From JAFANK01 sp036741695 (GTDB lineage Bacteria; Vulcanimicrobiota; Vulcanimicrobiia; Eremiobacterales; Eremiobacteraceae): 64,000 bases of DNA. The position numbers and the translations under genes are program-made. Under the pieces are notes generated by a model that was not told the origin of the DNA, did no database searches, and saw only the letters and a program-made list of their open reading frames with translations. Shown one piece after another: positions 27,435-35,142 of the stretch. Numbering within the stretch: the stretch's first letter is position 1; each line of letters begins with the position of its first letter. The DNA lies in the NCBI GenBank assembly GCA_036741695.1, contig DAINRU010000008.1, positions 7,295 to 71,294 of the forward strand, written 5' to 3'.

Positions 27435-28078
27435 AGCGGCCGATACAGCCAATGATGGCGGACGGACCTTTCGGCTTCAGCAAACGAGAGTGGCGCACGC
27501 TGCAGCGCCTCAAGACGCCGCATGGCATCCAACGTATGATCGATTCGTTCCCCTACCACGAGGCCGACACTGCATGGTCGCCTAGACGAGTGCTGCAGGA
27601 GCGCGTGGCGCACTGCTGTGAGGGCGCTATGTTCGCAGCTGCGGCGATGCGCGCCATCGGGTTGCCGCCGCTCGTGATGGATCTCGAGGGCGAACGCGAC
27701 ACGGATCACGTCATCGCCGTCTACCGTCAGCGCGGCTGTTGGGGCGCGATCGCCAAATCACATTTCACCGGTCTGCGCGACCGCATGCCGATCTACCGGA
27801 CGCTGCGCGAGCTAGCGCTCTCGTACTTCGAGGACTATTTCAACCTGCGCGGCCACCGCTCGTTGCGCACCTACTCCAGACCGGTGAATCTCGCCCGCTT
27901 CGACCACCTCAACTGGATGGCGTCCGAGAGGCCGGTTTGGTTCATCCCCGGGCACCTCATCGAGGTTCCGCACACGCGCCTCATCACGCCAGCCCAGGCA
28001 AAGCGCCTCCATCGCGTCGACCGGCTCTCGATCGACGCCGGCCTCCTCGGTTATAAGCCGCACAAGCGCAAGCACTAG
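27431..28078 (+). CDS. Transglutaminase-like fold protein
   Basis: 215 residues. The core VAHCCEGAMFAAAAMRAIGL followed by DTDHVIAVYRQRGCWGAI has the Cys...His...Asp pattern of the transglutaminase-like superfamily: Cys in CCEGA, His in DHVIAV. These cysteine hydrolases act as proteases or peptidases, though many members are uncharacterised. No signal peptide, so cytoplasmic. Start ATG overlaps the GNAT stop; 8 nt separate it from the DUF3152 gene. Confidence 0.6.
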   Translation: MKRPIQPMMADGPFGFSKREWRTLQRLKTPHGIQRMIDSFPYHEADTAWSPRRVLQERVAHCCEGAMFAAAAMRAIGLPPLVMDLEGERDTDHVIAVYRQRGCWGAIAKSHFTGLRDRMPIYRTLRELALSYFEDYFNLRGHRSLRTYSRPVNLARFDHLNWMASERPVWFIPGHLIEVPHTRLITPAQAKRLHRVDRLSIDAGLLGYKPHKRKH

Positions 28079-28086
28079 GCGATAGC

Positions 28087-28683
28087 GTGCGAGCTCCGTC
28101 CAGCTTCGTGGCGAAGATCATGATGGTGGCCCTGACCGGCCTATTGGCCGTCGCGCCGGCCCGAGCGGCGCAGGTCGAGCTGACCTATCAGGTCGGATTT
28201 CGTGGCGTACCACGTTCGGAGCAGACGCTATTCTCAGCGGCCGTTGCCCACGTGTATGCGGATCCACGCGGCTGGTCGCTGGGCGGCAGTGTCGCATTCC
28301 GCCACGTGACGAGTGGAGGAGATTTCACGATCTGGCTGGCGGCCGCGGACCAGATGACCTCGTTCAGCAGTGATTGCAGCGTAGACTGGAGCTGCCGCGT
28401 GGGCCGCGACGTGATCATCAACGCGGCTCGATGGGATTCAGGGTCGCCGTACTGGCATGGAGCGCAGAGTGACTATCGCACGATGCTCGTCAACCACGAG
28501 ACGGGGCACTGGCTGGGGCTCGATCACGAGGCGTGTCCGGGGGCCAAAATGCCCGCGCCCATCATGATGCAGCAATCTAAAGGCGTGGCCCCATGCGTGC
28601 CAAATCCATGGCCGCTAGCTCGCGAGCGTCAACACGTGGCGCACATCCTGGGCGTGACTATGCCCAGCAGCGACAGGCGCTAG
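28087..28683 (+). CDS. Secreted DUF3152 metalloprotease-like protein
   Basis: 198 residues from GTG with a signal peptide (IMMVALTGLLAVAPARA). The DUF3152 pattern is clear: HVYADPRGW, a Cys pair in CSVDWSCRVGRDVIINAARW, then VNHETGHWLGLDHEACPG with the zinc-binding His-Glu-x-Gly-His...His arrangement, and PIMMQQSKG. The family is best known from Actinobacteria and is predicted to be an extracellular zinc peptidase; substrates are unknown. Its stop overlaps by 4 nt the stop of the convergent minus-strand gene. Confidence 0.85.
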   Translation: MRAPSSFVAKIMMVALTGLLAVAPARAAQVELTYQVGFRGVPRSEQTLFSAAVAHVYADPRGWSLGGSVAFRHVTSGGDFTIWLAAADQMTSFSSDCSVDWSCRVGRDVIINAARWDSGSPYWHGAQSDYRTMLVNHETGHWLGLDHEACPGAKMPAPIMMQQSKGVAPCVPNPWPLARERQHVAHILGVTMPSSDRR

Positions 28684-29324
28684 GGTTTGACAAGCGGGTT
28701 TTTCTCAGCGAAGGCGCCGTAGGGGTTGGGCTTGACCCAAACGATGAGATCCCACACCGCCGGAAAATCGAAGATGGTCGCGACGTCAGAGGCGTTCTTG
28801 ACCTTTCCCATCGCCACGAGCGTCTGAGCGCTTGGGTGCTTCGGATCGCCGCCGGCCTTGACGAACGCTGGGATCAACACGTAGTGGTCGTAGGTCATTT
28901 TGCCGGTGGTCGGGTTTTTGAGCACGTAGTGTATGTGGTCGTCGAATTCATACCAGCGGCCTGGGTTCACGCCGAACAGCTGCGGCCGCGTATTTGTCGT
29001 GTTGGGGACAGAAAAGTCTGCGCCGAGCAGATTACCGTTGACGTCGTACCACAGCTGGCTCGGGTGCTGGATGTCTTTGGAGTCCCAGTGCAGATTCGCG
29101 TAGCTGATCGCGCCCGTGTCGTCGACGCCTGTATAGCGGATGTAGCCTGCTTTTTCCGCGTCAGCCGCCGTGGGGAAACGCTTGCCCAGATCCGCTTGGA
29201 TCGACTGGACGAACGCCTTCTCGGACGGCGACAGCGGTCCGTGATAGGTCGGATCCTGGTCGGCAGAGGCGACCGCCAATGTGCCGAGCACGATAACGGC
29301 GCACGTGAGGACTCGCTTGAGCAT
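28680..29324 (-). CDS. Secreted protein of unknown function
   Basis: 214 residues. Signal peptide at 1-21 (MLKRVLTCAVIVLGTLAVASA). The mature part has DLGKRFPTAADAEKAGYIRY and YEFDDHIHYVLKNPTTGKM, a His-containing segment, but no family I recognise. ATG at 29324 is preceded by AGGAG at a good distance; a longer open frame continues upstream only by chance through the hydrolase gene. It follows the serine hydrolase on the same strand with a 22-nt gap, so the pair is probably one operon. Confidence 0.7.
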   Translation of the reverse strand: MLKRVLTCAVIVLGTLAVASADQDPTYHGPLSPSEKAFVQSIQADLGKRFPTAADAEKAGYIRYTGVDDTGAISYANLHWDSKDIQHPSQLWYDVNGNLLGADFSVPNTTNTRPQLFGVNPGRWYEFDDHIHYVLKNPTTGKMTYDHYVLIPAFVKAGGDPKHPSAQTLVAMGKVKNASDVATIFDFPAVWDLIVWVKPNPYGAFAEKNPLVKP

Positions 29325-29346
29325 GGATATCTCCTGTTCCGCGGCG

Positions 29347-30519
29347 CTAGGACGAGCTACCGGAAAGATAGACGTCGGCGATGCGCTCAGCTGCCGCGTC
29401 CAGGTGGGGACTCGGATCGACGTTGGCGTGCAGCGCGACGACGACTCCTTGCTGCCAATAATTTGAGAGCTGCGAGATGATGCCTTTATTGTCCCCGCTA
29501 TGGTCGACGTACGTGCGACCTTGGGCGTCGGTCTCGCGAAACCAACAGATAGCTTGTTCCTTTGCGGGATCGAAGTCGTGTTCGCTATAGCTTTTGACCG
29601 TGGGCGGCAGCTGCGGGCTGAACATCTGTGCGGCCGTCGACGGTTTGAGCAAGCGTCCGGAGTCGAGCGCCCAAGCGAACCGGCACAGATCCTCATCAGT
29701 CGAGAGTATGCCGCCGGCAGCATACTTGTAGCTTGAGTCTTCATCGCGAGCACGGCCGAGCTCACCGGTCTTGTCGTCGCGGATATAGCCCTGTCCGCGA
29801 TGGGTGACGATGCGACCCATGATGTCCAGCTGAGTCGCGAGCAGGCCAGCGGGCGTCCAGATGTGGTCGCGCAGATAGGTCTCAAAGTCGATACCGCTCG
29901 CCGTCTCAACCACCGCCTGCAACAAACTGAAGCCGTACGTCGAGTACGACCAATACGTACCGGGATCGAAGAGCAGCGGGTCGTTGCGCCAGAACGCGGT
30001 GGATTCCTCATAGGTGGCGTAGTGTCGAAAGGCGTCCATCCACTGGCCTGAGTCTGAATCCTCGTTGTCGCGATAGTGGCGAATGCCGGATGTGTGTGTC
30101 AAGAGTTGCCGCACGGTGATCGGGCGTTGCTTCTGCGGAAACCATGGGGCGTAGGTCTGGATAGGCGCATCGAGGCTGACCTTGCCGGCATCGACGAGCT
30201 GCATGACGGCGACGGCGGTCATGGTCTTGGAAATCGACGCGATCGAATAGACCGTCCGCCCGTCTTGGGGAGTGCCGGTCTCGAGGTCGCACACGCCCAC
30301 ACCACCGGAAAATACAAGCGTGCCATCGGCGAAAACTGCAGCTGAGAGACCAGGCGCCTGCAGCGTGACGCGCAGTTGTGCGAGAAAATCTGTTAGCTGC
30401 TGTGTTGCGGTCTTGGTTGGACGTGGCGTCGCGACGGTGCCTGCGCCGAGCAAGAAGAAGGCCGAACTCGAAGCGAGGAAGAGCCTACGCGTCATACCGC
30501 GTGAACGGGAGAGGATCAC
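29347..30519 (-). CDS. Secreted beta-lactamase-family serine hydrolase
   Basis: 390 residues. N-terminus MTRRLFLASSSAFFLLGAG has an Arg-Arg and hydrophobic stretch, possibly a Tat signal. Class C/penicillin-binding motifs: Ser-x2-Lys in YSIASISKTMTAV (about residue 95), Tyr-Ser-Thr in YWSYSTYGFSLLQ, and YVDHSGDNKG (His-Ser-Gly, replacing Lys-Thr-Gly). HTSGIRHY is typical of the esterase/D-peptidase branch. It may be an esterase, D-aminopeptidase or beta-lactamase; the motifs do not separate these. GTG 30519 with AAAGAG upstream is the chosen start; ATG 30495 is possible. Confidence 0.87.
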   Translation of the reverse strand: MILSRSRGMTRRLFLASSSAFFLLGAGTVATPRPTKTATQQLTDFLAQLRVTLQAPGLSAAVFADGTLVFSGGVGVCDLETGTPQDGRTVYSIASISKTMTAVAVMQLVDAGKVSLDAPIQTYAPWFPQKQRPITVRQLLTHTSGIRHYRDNEDSDSGQWMDAFRHYATYEESTAFWRNDPLLFDPGTYWSYSTYGFSLLQAVVETASGIDFETYLRDHIWTPAGLLATQLDIMGRIVTHRGQGYIRDDKTGELGRARDEDSSYKYAAGGILSTDEDLCRFAWALDSGRLLKPSTAAQMFSPQLPPTVKSYSEHDFDPAKEQAICWFRETDAQGRTYVDHSGDNKGIISQLSNYWQQGVVVALHANVDPSPHLDAAAERIADVYLSGSSS

Positions 30520-30621
30520 GAGGCGCTCTTTGGCTCTGGCAGCCTACGTCCTCCGCGCACGGGCTCATGAGAGACGTCTCATGGCGATTATCGCGCCCGT
30601 GTGGTAGGGTTTCTCCCCATA

Positions 30622-30936
30622 CTACGGCTTCATCCCGAGGTTTAAGATTGCGACAGGGCGGGCTACCCAGCTGGTGGCCCGTCCTTGATCATGGGGGAAA
30701 CCACCCGAGCCGTGAGTGAGTTTTAGGCGCTCACCACGACGGAGGGCCTCATGGCACAGAATTCTGCGAGCAAGTCGCTCATCCTCAATGACATATTCGC
30801 GTACCGCGTACATCTCCGGCGACGCATACTCTTGATGGAGTGCGAGAAACCCCTCAAGCTGCGTAGCGAGCTTGAGCTGACGGATCTGGATGAGCGCGGC
30901 GATAGCCGTCGCGGCGATGACGAGCGTCGTGACCAC
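30622..30936 (-). CDS. Short membrane protein, DUF4760-like N-terminus, probably truncated
   Basis: 104 residues from GTG. The first 20 residues form a membrane helix (VTTLVIAATAIAALIQIRQL) followed by KLATQLEGFLALHQEYASPEMYAVREYV, which resembles the start of DUF4760 proteins. After about residue 55 the sequence no longer follows that pattern and the protein ends early, so it may be a truncated or frameshifted copy. TATACT lies about 19 nt upstream and could be its -10 element. Confidence 0.35.
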   Translation of the reverse strand: MVTTLVIAATAIAALIQIRQLKLATQLEGFLALHQEYASPEMYAVREYVIEDERLARRILCHEALRRGERLKLTHGSGGFPHDQGRATSWVARPVAILNLGMKP

Positions 30937-30985
30937 TGTAGCGGCGGTGCTATAGTATAGCCCTTCTTCGCGAGGCGAAGGCGCG

Positions 30986-31312
30986 CTAAGAATCGCGCTT
31001 GCGCGAGTCCACCGATTCTTTCTTTCGCTCGGCTGTGAAGGTCTGCGGATGCACGCCGAGGTCGTGCCACGACGATTCAGACAACTCGACGCCGTAATGC
31101 TCAGCGGCCTTCTTGATGTTGGCGAACGCCAGATCGCGGTCAGCGTCCGAAACGTGTTTCACTTGATCCATGCGGGCCATGGCGTTGCGTACGTGGGTCG
31201 CGTCAGTCAGCGGCTCCTTGCGTTGTCTTGGGAAAGCGAAAACACTGTCAGGTAGGTCGCTTTGCGTTGTCAGTTGCCCATGCTTCTCGTAGGGCTCCCA
31301 TGTCGGTTCCAT
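30986..31312 (-). CDS. DUF6582-like small protein
   Basis: 108 residues. YEKHGQLTTQSDLPDSVFAF then PRQRKEPLTDATHVRNAMAR and VSDADRDLAFANIKKAAEHY match the pattern of a small family labelled DUF6582, often found in phage and environmental genomes. No catalytic motif, no signal peptide. ATG 31312 has TTGGAG 8 nt upstream; a GTG three codons earlier is less likely. Function unknown. Confidence 0.65.
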   Translation of the reverse strand: MEPTWEPYEKHGQLTTQSDLPDSVFAFPRQRKEPLTDATHVRNAMARMDQVKHVSDADRDLAFANIKKAAEHYGVELSESSWHDLGVHPQTFTAERKKESVDSRKRDS

Positions 31313-31335
31313 ACGACACACTCCAATCCGTCGGG

Positions 31336-31521
31336 CTAATGGTCGACAAATTTCGACACTTCATCCATCGTAGGATCGAGCCGTAGATCTTCCAGCGCAT
31401 ATTTGCGGTCCTCGTGCCCTCCGGGGACCTCGACTCGAACAAGGATCGCGTGTGGATGAACGTCTTTGACGATGCCCTCTTCCTTGGTCCCGTCGATATA
31501 AACCTTATCGCCGATTTTCAT
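31336..31521 (-). CDS. 61-residue KOW-like small protein
   Basis: MKIGDKVYIDGTKEEGIVKD followed by VHPHAILVRVEVPGGHEDR looks like a small beta-barrel of KOW/SH3 type, with a charged tail. AGGAGAAAGG lies 6 nt before the ATG, a strong ribosome binding site that supports a real gene. It precedes the DUF6582-like gene on the same strand by 23 nt. Function unknown. Confidence 0.6.
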   Translation of the reverse strand: MKIGDKVYIDGTKEEGIVKDVHPHAILVRVEVPGGHEDRKYALEDLRLDPTMDEVSKFVDH

Positions 31522-31691
31522 GCCTGGCCTTTCTCCTGATCCTTACTCGGGAGCCCTCAACCGCGACGGAGAGGCCGCGCCGGAGGGGCGGTTACAGCTA
31601 TCTAATGCTTTTGGGGGTTGACTTGGTTTGCACATCGAGAAAGGTTTCCATCTATAAAGAACGCTCCGGCTCCAAAGTAAATGTAGAGCAG

Positions 31692-31715
31692 GCGTTCGAC
31701 TCGCTAGCGTTCGAC
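31692..31715. repeat. Direct 9-bp repeat in the 31522-31826 intergenic region
   Basis: GCGTTCGAC occurs at 31692-31700 and 31707-31715, a 15-bp period. This could be a regulator site for the divergent small-protein and MFS genes. TACAAT at about 31784 may be a -10 element for the MFS gene. Nothing else convincing is seen in this roughly 300-nt gap. Confidence 0.35.
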
Positions 31716-31826
31716 GCCGCACTTTCCACGGTGCTTTGTAGAAGGCGCGTTCCTTGAACGCGCTCGAAGCGCAAAGCCAGATACAATCAAGGCGTTTCTT
31801 GAAGCCGCCGACAAACGCCCATTGTG

Positions 31827-33419
31827 ATGACGCAAAAAGCCGGCTCGCCGTGGGCAGCGTTCGGGTACAAGGCGTTCGCGATCGTTTGGACCGCGACGGT
31901 TGTCTCGAACATCGGCACGTGGATGTACAACGCTGCTGCCGGCTGGCTCATGACGGATCTCACCACCAGCGCATTCGTCGTCTCGCTTGTTCAAGTCGCC
32001 AACAACCTGCCCTTGTTCATCTTTGCAGTTCTCGGCGGCGCACTTTCGGACATCGTTGATAAGCGACGATTTCTTATCGCCTGGGAGATCATTGGATCCA
32101 TCCTATCCGCGATATTGGCCGTCATGGTTTGGCTCAATCACGTGACTCCCGTCTCGCTGTTGTGGTTCCTGTTTTTCATCGGCGCTGCCGGCGCTCTGAC
32201 GTCTCCTGCTTGGCAAGCCGTCGTTCCAGAGCTCGTTCCAAGGCAAACTCTGTCTACAGCTGTCTCGGCGAACAGCGCCGGCGTCAATGTCAGTCGCGCG
32301 ATAGGCCCCGCGCTCGCAGGCGCAATCATCGGCCCGCTTGGAATCGCCGCACCGTTCGTCGTGAACGCGTTGAGCGATCTAGGCGTCATTGGAGCGTTGG
32401 TATGGTGGCGCGAACCGAAGAAGACGGAAAGTGCGTTGCCGATGGAACGCCTGGGCAGCGCGATAGGAACGGGTTTTCGGTATACGACGAACAATCCGCG
32501 CTTGAGAGGCACGCTCATACGGGCTATCGCCTTTTTTCCTTGCGCAAGCGCGTATTGGGCGCTGCTTCCGCTGGTCGCGAGAAATCGCGTGAGCGGCGGT
32601 CCCGAAGCTTACGGCATTTTGCTCGGCGCGATCGGCTTCGGCGCCGTTGCGGGCGCGTTTGCCATGCCCTTGTGGAAGGCGAAAATCGGACCGGACCGGC
32701 TTGTCGGGGCCGCAAGCCTCGGCACGGCAATCGCGCTGGTGCTCTTCGGACTCGCACGCGAACCGATCGTGGCGTTGTTAGCAAGCCTCATCGCGGGTGC
32801 CTCCTGGATCGCGGTCGTCGCGACGCTCAACGTGTCCGCGCAGGTCGCGTTGCCGGATTGGGTACGCGGCCGCGGGCTAGCGATATACATCACGGTCCTT
32901 TTTGCATCGATGACGCTCGGCAGTGCCATCTGGGGTCAGGTCGCTGGCGTCGCGGGTTTGCCGGCGGCACATTTTGCGGCCGCAGCCGGCGCGCTTCTCG
33001 CGATTCCGCTCACCTGGGGTTGGAAACTGCAGACCGGCGAGAAACTCGATCTCACGCCGTCGATGCAGTGGCCGGCGCCGATCGTGTCGCAAGAAGTCAA
33101 AGGCAGCTATGGGCCCGTTCTGGTGACGATCGACTATCGAATAGCCGACGAAAAAAATCGCGAATCATTTCTTGCTGCGATCGAACGGCTGCGACACGAA
33201 CGGCTGCGTGACGGCGCCTACAGGTGGGGCATATTCGAAGATACCGACGAACCGGGCAGATTCTTGGAAACCTTTTTGGTAGACTCGTGGCTCGATCATC
33301 TGCGCCAGCACGAGCGCGTCACGAACGCCGACTACGTTCTGCAGCAATCCGTGTACGCGCTTTTGAAGGAAGCGCCCAAGGTGACGCACTTCATCGCTCC
33401 AGCTCGCGATGAGTCGTGA
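31827..33419 (+). CDS. MFS exporter (MFS_3/EntS type) with a C-terminal cytoplasmic domain
   Basis: About 530 residues. The first 400 form a 12-helix major facilitator unit of the EntS-like branch: FGYKAFAIVWTATVVSNIGT, the helix 2-3 loop GGALSDIVDKRRFLIAWEI, and SPAWQAVVPELVPRQTLSTA. Residues about 420-530 form an extra soluble domain (VLVTIDYRIADEKNRESFLA, RWGIFEDTDEPGRFLETFLV) that resembles a dimeric ferredoxin-like barrel, often annotated next to MFS_3 proteins. Efflux of siderophore or drugs is inferred from the family. ATG at 31827; a GTG sits one codon before. Confidence 0.88.
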   Translation: MTQKAGSPWAAFGYKAFAIVWTATVVSNIGTWMYNAAAGWLMTDLTTSAFVVSLVQVANNLPLFIFAVLGGALSDIVDKRRFLIAWEIIGSILSAILAVMVWLNHVTPVSLLWFLFFIGAAGALTSPAWQAVVPELVPRQTLSTAVSANSAGVNVSRAIGPALAGAIIGPLGIAAPFVVNALSDLGVIGALVWWREPKKTESALPMERLGSAIGTGFRYTTNNPRLRGTLIRAIAFFPCASAYWALLPLVARNRVSGGPEAYGILLGAIGFGAVAGAFAMPLWKAKIGPDRLVGAASLGTAIALVLFGLAREPIVALLASLIAGASWIAVVATLNVSAQVALPDWVRGRGLAIYITVLFASMTLGSAIWGQVAGVAGLPAAHFAAAAGALLAIPLTWGWKLQTGEKLDLTPSMQWPAPIVSQEVKGSYGPVLVTIDYRIADEKNRESFLAAIERLRHERLRDGAYRWGIFEDTDEPGRFLETFLVDSWLDHLRQHERVTNADYVLQQSVYALLKEAPKVTHFIAPARDES

Positions 33420-33447
33420 CCGCGGCCTCCTTGAGGTTTAGCGATCG

Positions 33448-33645
33448 CTAAACAACGTCGTCCGGTTCGACGTGGTGCGCATCATACTGATCGTCACGAT
33501 TTGGATCCGCGCCGCTTTCGCCGTACTTCTCTTCTTCGAGCCGCACAGCTTCGGCAGGATCGATCGGCTGATCTTTGCGCGGTGCAACGTCGGGAGCAAT
33601 GACATCGTCGTCGTCATCCGGATACGGTAGTTTATCTTTGTGCAT
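33448..33645 (-). CDS. Small acidic protein
   Basis: 65 residues, about one third Asp/Glu (PYPDDDDDVIAPDV, RLEEEKYGESGADPNRDDQYD), likely disordered. No ribosome binding site precedes the ATG; instead an extended -10 (TGCTATACT) ends 7 nt upstream, which would place the RNA start at or next to the start codon. Function unknown. Confidence 0.5.
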   Translation of the reverse strand: MHKDKLPYPDDDDDVIAPDVAPRKDQPIDPAEAVRLEEEKYGESGADPNRDDQYDAHHVEPDDVV

Positions 33646-33652
33646 AGACAAA

Positions 33653-33661
33653 AGTATAGCA
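33653..33661 (-). promoter_or_regulatory. Extended -10 promoter TGC-TATACT
   Basis: Read on the minus strand, TGCTATACT sits 7 nt before the ATG of the acidic protein. Transcription would start at about the A of that ATG. No consensus -35 is evident, which is normal for extended -10 promoters. Confidence 0.5.
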
Positions 33662-33712
33662 CGGCGACATCTATTCGCGTAGCGGCCCGGGCTGATTTTA
33701 GTCCCGTACTAG

Positions 33713-33812
33713 GTAACAGGCTCCCAGAGCGGCTCCCCGGAGGGCAGCCACCGTAAAGCCGTGCCACGTAGCGCGTTGACGGTAGCCCCGTTACGTCGCC
33801 ACTACTAAGTGG
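33713..33812 (+). ncRNA. Candidate structured RNA (strand uncertain)
   Basis: The 351-nt gap 33652-34002 has no credible gene but folds well. GTAAC (33713) pairs with GTTAC (33790) and closes a junction of three hairpins: GCTC-CCA-GAGC (33720-33730), GGCT-CCC...GGG-AGCC (33731-33749) and ACCGT...ACGGT (33750-33783). A further hairpin CCACT-ACTA-AGTGG follows at 33799-33812, and GGGCT...AGTCCC precedes. It matches none of the riboswitch or SRP/tmRNA consensus sequences I checked. The stems are symmetric, so either strand could be the RNA. Confidence 0.4.
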
Positions 33813-34002
33813 AAGTTCCGTAGGGGGAGACGACCCATTCCTGCGCCTGTCTCTTGTGCGTCAGCGCAAGATTTGGGGTTTGGCCCGGGATTACCGATCG
33901 CGCCGTAAAAAGATACATGCGCTTGGCGAGCGAATGCGATGTCCCAAGCCTGTGGGGACAACGCCTAATTTGAAATGCCGCACATCGTGATGAAATAAAG
34001 GT

Positions 34003-34077
34003 CGGGCCGTAGCGTAGCCTGGTTAACGCGCCTGTCTGGGGGGCAGGAGATCGCTGGTTCAAATCCAGTCGGCCCGA
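34003..34077 (+). tRNA. tRNA-Pro (anticodon GGG)
   Basis: Cloverleaf of 75 nt: acceptor CGGGCCG/CGGCCCG (7 bp), D arm GCGT...ACGC, anticodon arm CCTGT-CTGGGGG-GCAGG giving GGG at positions 34-36, T arm GCTGG-TTCAAAT-CCAGT, discriminator A. CCA is not encoded. It reads CCC and CCU proline codons. An intrinsic terminator follows 7 nt later. Confidence 0.95.
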
Positions 34078-34084
34078 AAGATGT

Positions 34085-34115
34085 AACCCCAGGGAAACCT
34101 GGGGTTTTATATTTT
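34085..34115 (+). terminator. Intrinsic terminator after tRNA-Pro
   Basis: Stem CCCCAGG/CCTGGGG with a GAAA tetraloop, flanked by AA/TT, then TTTTATATTTT. A textbook Rho-independent terminator. It also faces the 3' end of the minus-strand small gene at 34125. Confidence 0.92.
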
Positions 34116-34124
34116 CCAGCCAGG

Positions 34125-34277
34125 TCAGCTAAACTTTAGTCCGAGAAAGTAAGGCCACACGATGATCGCCAAGACGCCCTTCCAAAACCTCAGACGTAGA
34201 AAACCGATCGTGAATAACCATCCCACGAACCACAGGGATCCCGCAAAACTCTCCTGGTTGATTGTGATGTGTTCCAT
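34125..34277 (-). CDS. 50-residue membrane protein
   Basis: A short frame with a clear ribosome binding site (GGGAG, 6-7 nt before ATG). The product has a polar start, then a hydrophobic and aromatic segment: SLWFVGWLFTIGFLRLRFWK followed by GVLAIIVWPYFLGLKF. The Trp/Phe-rich pattern is typical of conserved small bacterial membrane proteins, probably two short spans. It is divergent from the methyltransferase-like gene. No name can be given. Confidence 0.65.
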   Translation of the reverse strand: MEHITINQESFAGSLWFVGWLFTIGFLRLRFWKGVLAIIVWPYFLGLKFS

Positions 34278-34310
34278 TTTCTGCTCCCGTACGCTTGCAG
34301 GCGTCAGCTG

Positions 34311-35003
34311 GTGAGTGGATGGTCTACCCTTCCCCTGAGAGGAAAAGCAATCCTCAGACTTGTCGGATTGCTCGTGACGCTGTGGATTCTGATATTCGTG
34401 CCCGCACGGTCACTGACATACTGGCAAGGATGGGTCTTCCTAGGCATTTTCGGAATTTGTGTCGTCGCCATCTCCCTGTACTTCCTCAAGCACGATCCCA
34501 AACTCATCGAAAGGCGTCTGAAGGCGGGGCCAGCCGCGGAGACCCAGAGAAGCCAGAAAATTATCCAAACGTTGAGTTCCGCATGCTTCATCGCCCTGAT
34601 CCTCGTGCCCGGAATCGACCATCGTCATGGGTGGTCCGCAGTGCCTGCATCTATCGTCGTGGTCGGGGACGTCTGTGTCGTAGCGGGCTTGCTCATGGTC
34701 TTTTTCGTCTTTAAGGCGAACAGCTATACCTCGGGAATCATCGAAGTGCAGAAGGAGCAAACGGTCATTTCGACCGGGCCATATGCAGTGGTCCGTCATC
34801 CCATGTACGCTGGTGCCTTCATCATGCTGCTTGGCATTCCGCTCGCGCTCGGCTCGTGGTGGGCGTTCGTCCCCGTCTTCTTGCTCATCGCCGCGATCGT
34901 GTGGCGGCTGCTTGAAGAGGAGACGTTCTTGGCGGACAATCTGCCAGGCTACGCTGGTTACCAGGCAAGCGTCCGGCACAGGCTGATACCCGGCGTGTGG
35001 TAG
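34311..35003 (+). CDS. Isoprenylcysteine carboxyl methyltransferase-family membrane protein
   Basis: About 230 residues with five to six membrane segments. The C-terminal catalytic region is the ICMT/PEMT signature: ISTGPYAVVRHPMYAGAFIM (SAM-binding Arg-His-Pro), then EEETFLADNLPGYAGYQASV and RHRLIPGVW. Bacterial members methylate lipids or small membrane substrates; prenylated proteins are not expected. GTG at 34311 is chosen because a GTG at 34269 would overlap the start of the divergent small gene. Confidence 0.85.
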   Translation: MSGWSTLPLRGKAILRLVGLLVTLWILIFVPARSLTYWQGWVFLGIFGICVVAISLYFLKHDPKLIERRLKAGPAAETQRSQKIIQTLSSACFIALILVPGIDHRHGWSAVPASIVVVGDVCVVAGLLMVFFVFKANSYTSGIIEVQKEQTVISTGPYAVVRHPMYAGAFIMLLGIPLALGSWWAFVPVFLLIAAIVWRLLEEETFLADNLPGYAGYQASVRHRLIPGVW

Positions 35004-35142
35004 ACGCCTTTTTCGAGCATATCGGTTCATATGCTGACACAAACGAAGGTGTGACGAGTCCTACCAGAGGCGGGTGATTGCCGCCGCATAACTCTAGGGT
35101 TATCAACGGGTCGCGCCGGGTAGAATTGGGGAACGTCGGGAA

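Noticed and set aside
27456..27475. Repeat-like sequence GGACGGACCTTTCGGCTTC
   Set aside because: Only one arm matches the palindromic repeat, and it encodes ordinary residues of the transglutaminase-like protein.
28593..29480. 295-codon plus-strand frame opposite the secreted protein and hydrolase genes
   Set aside because: It runs antisense to two genes with signal peptides and motifs, and overlaps DUF3152; no protein-like pattern.
29325..30011. Minus-strand extension of the secreted protein into the hydrolase gene
   Set aside because: An out-of-frame reading of the serine hydrolase; a proper ribosome binding site and signal peptide begin at 29324.
33713..33812. SRP RNA, tmRNA or a known riboswitch
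   Set aside because: The SRP GGAA-type loop, the tmRNA tRNA-like end, and the TPP, FMN, cobalamin, SAM and glycine core motifs were not found.
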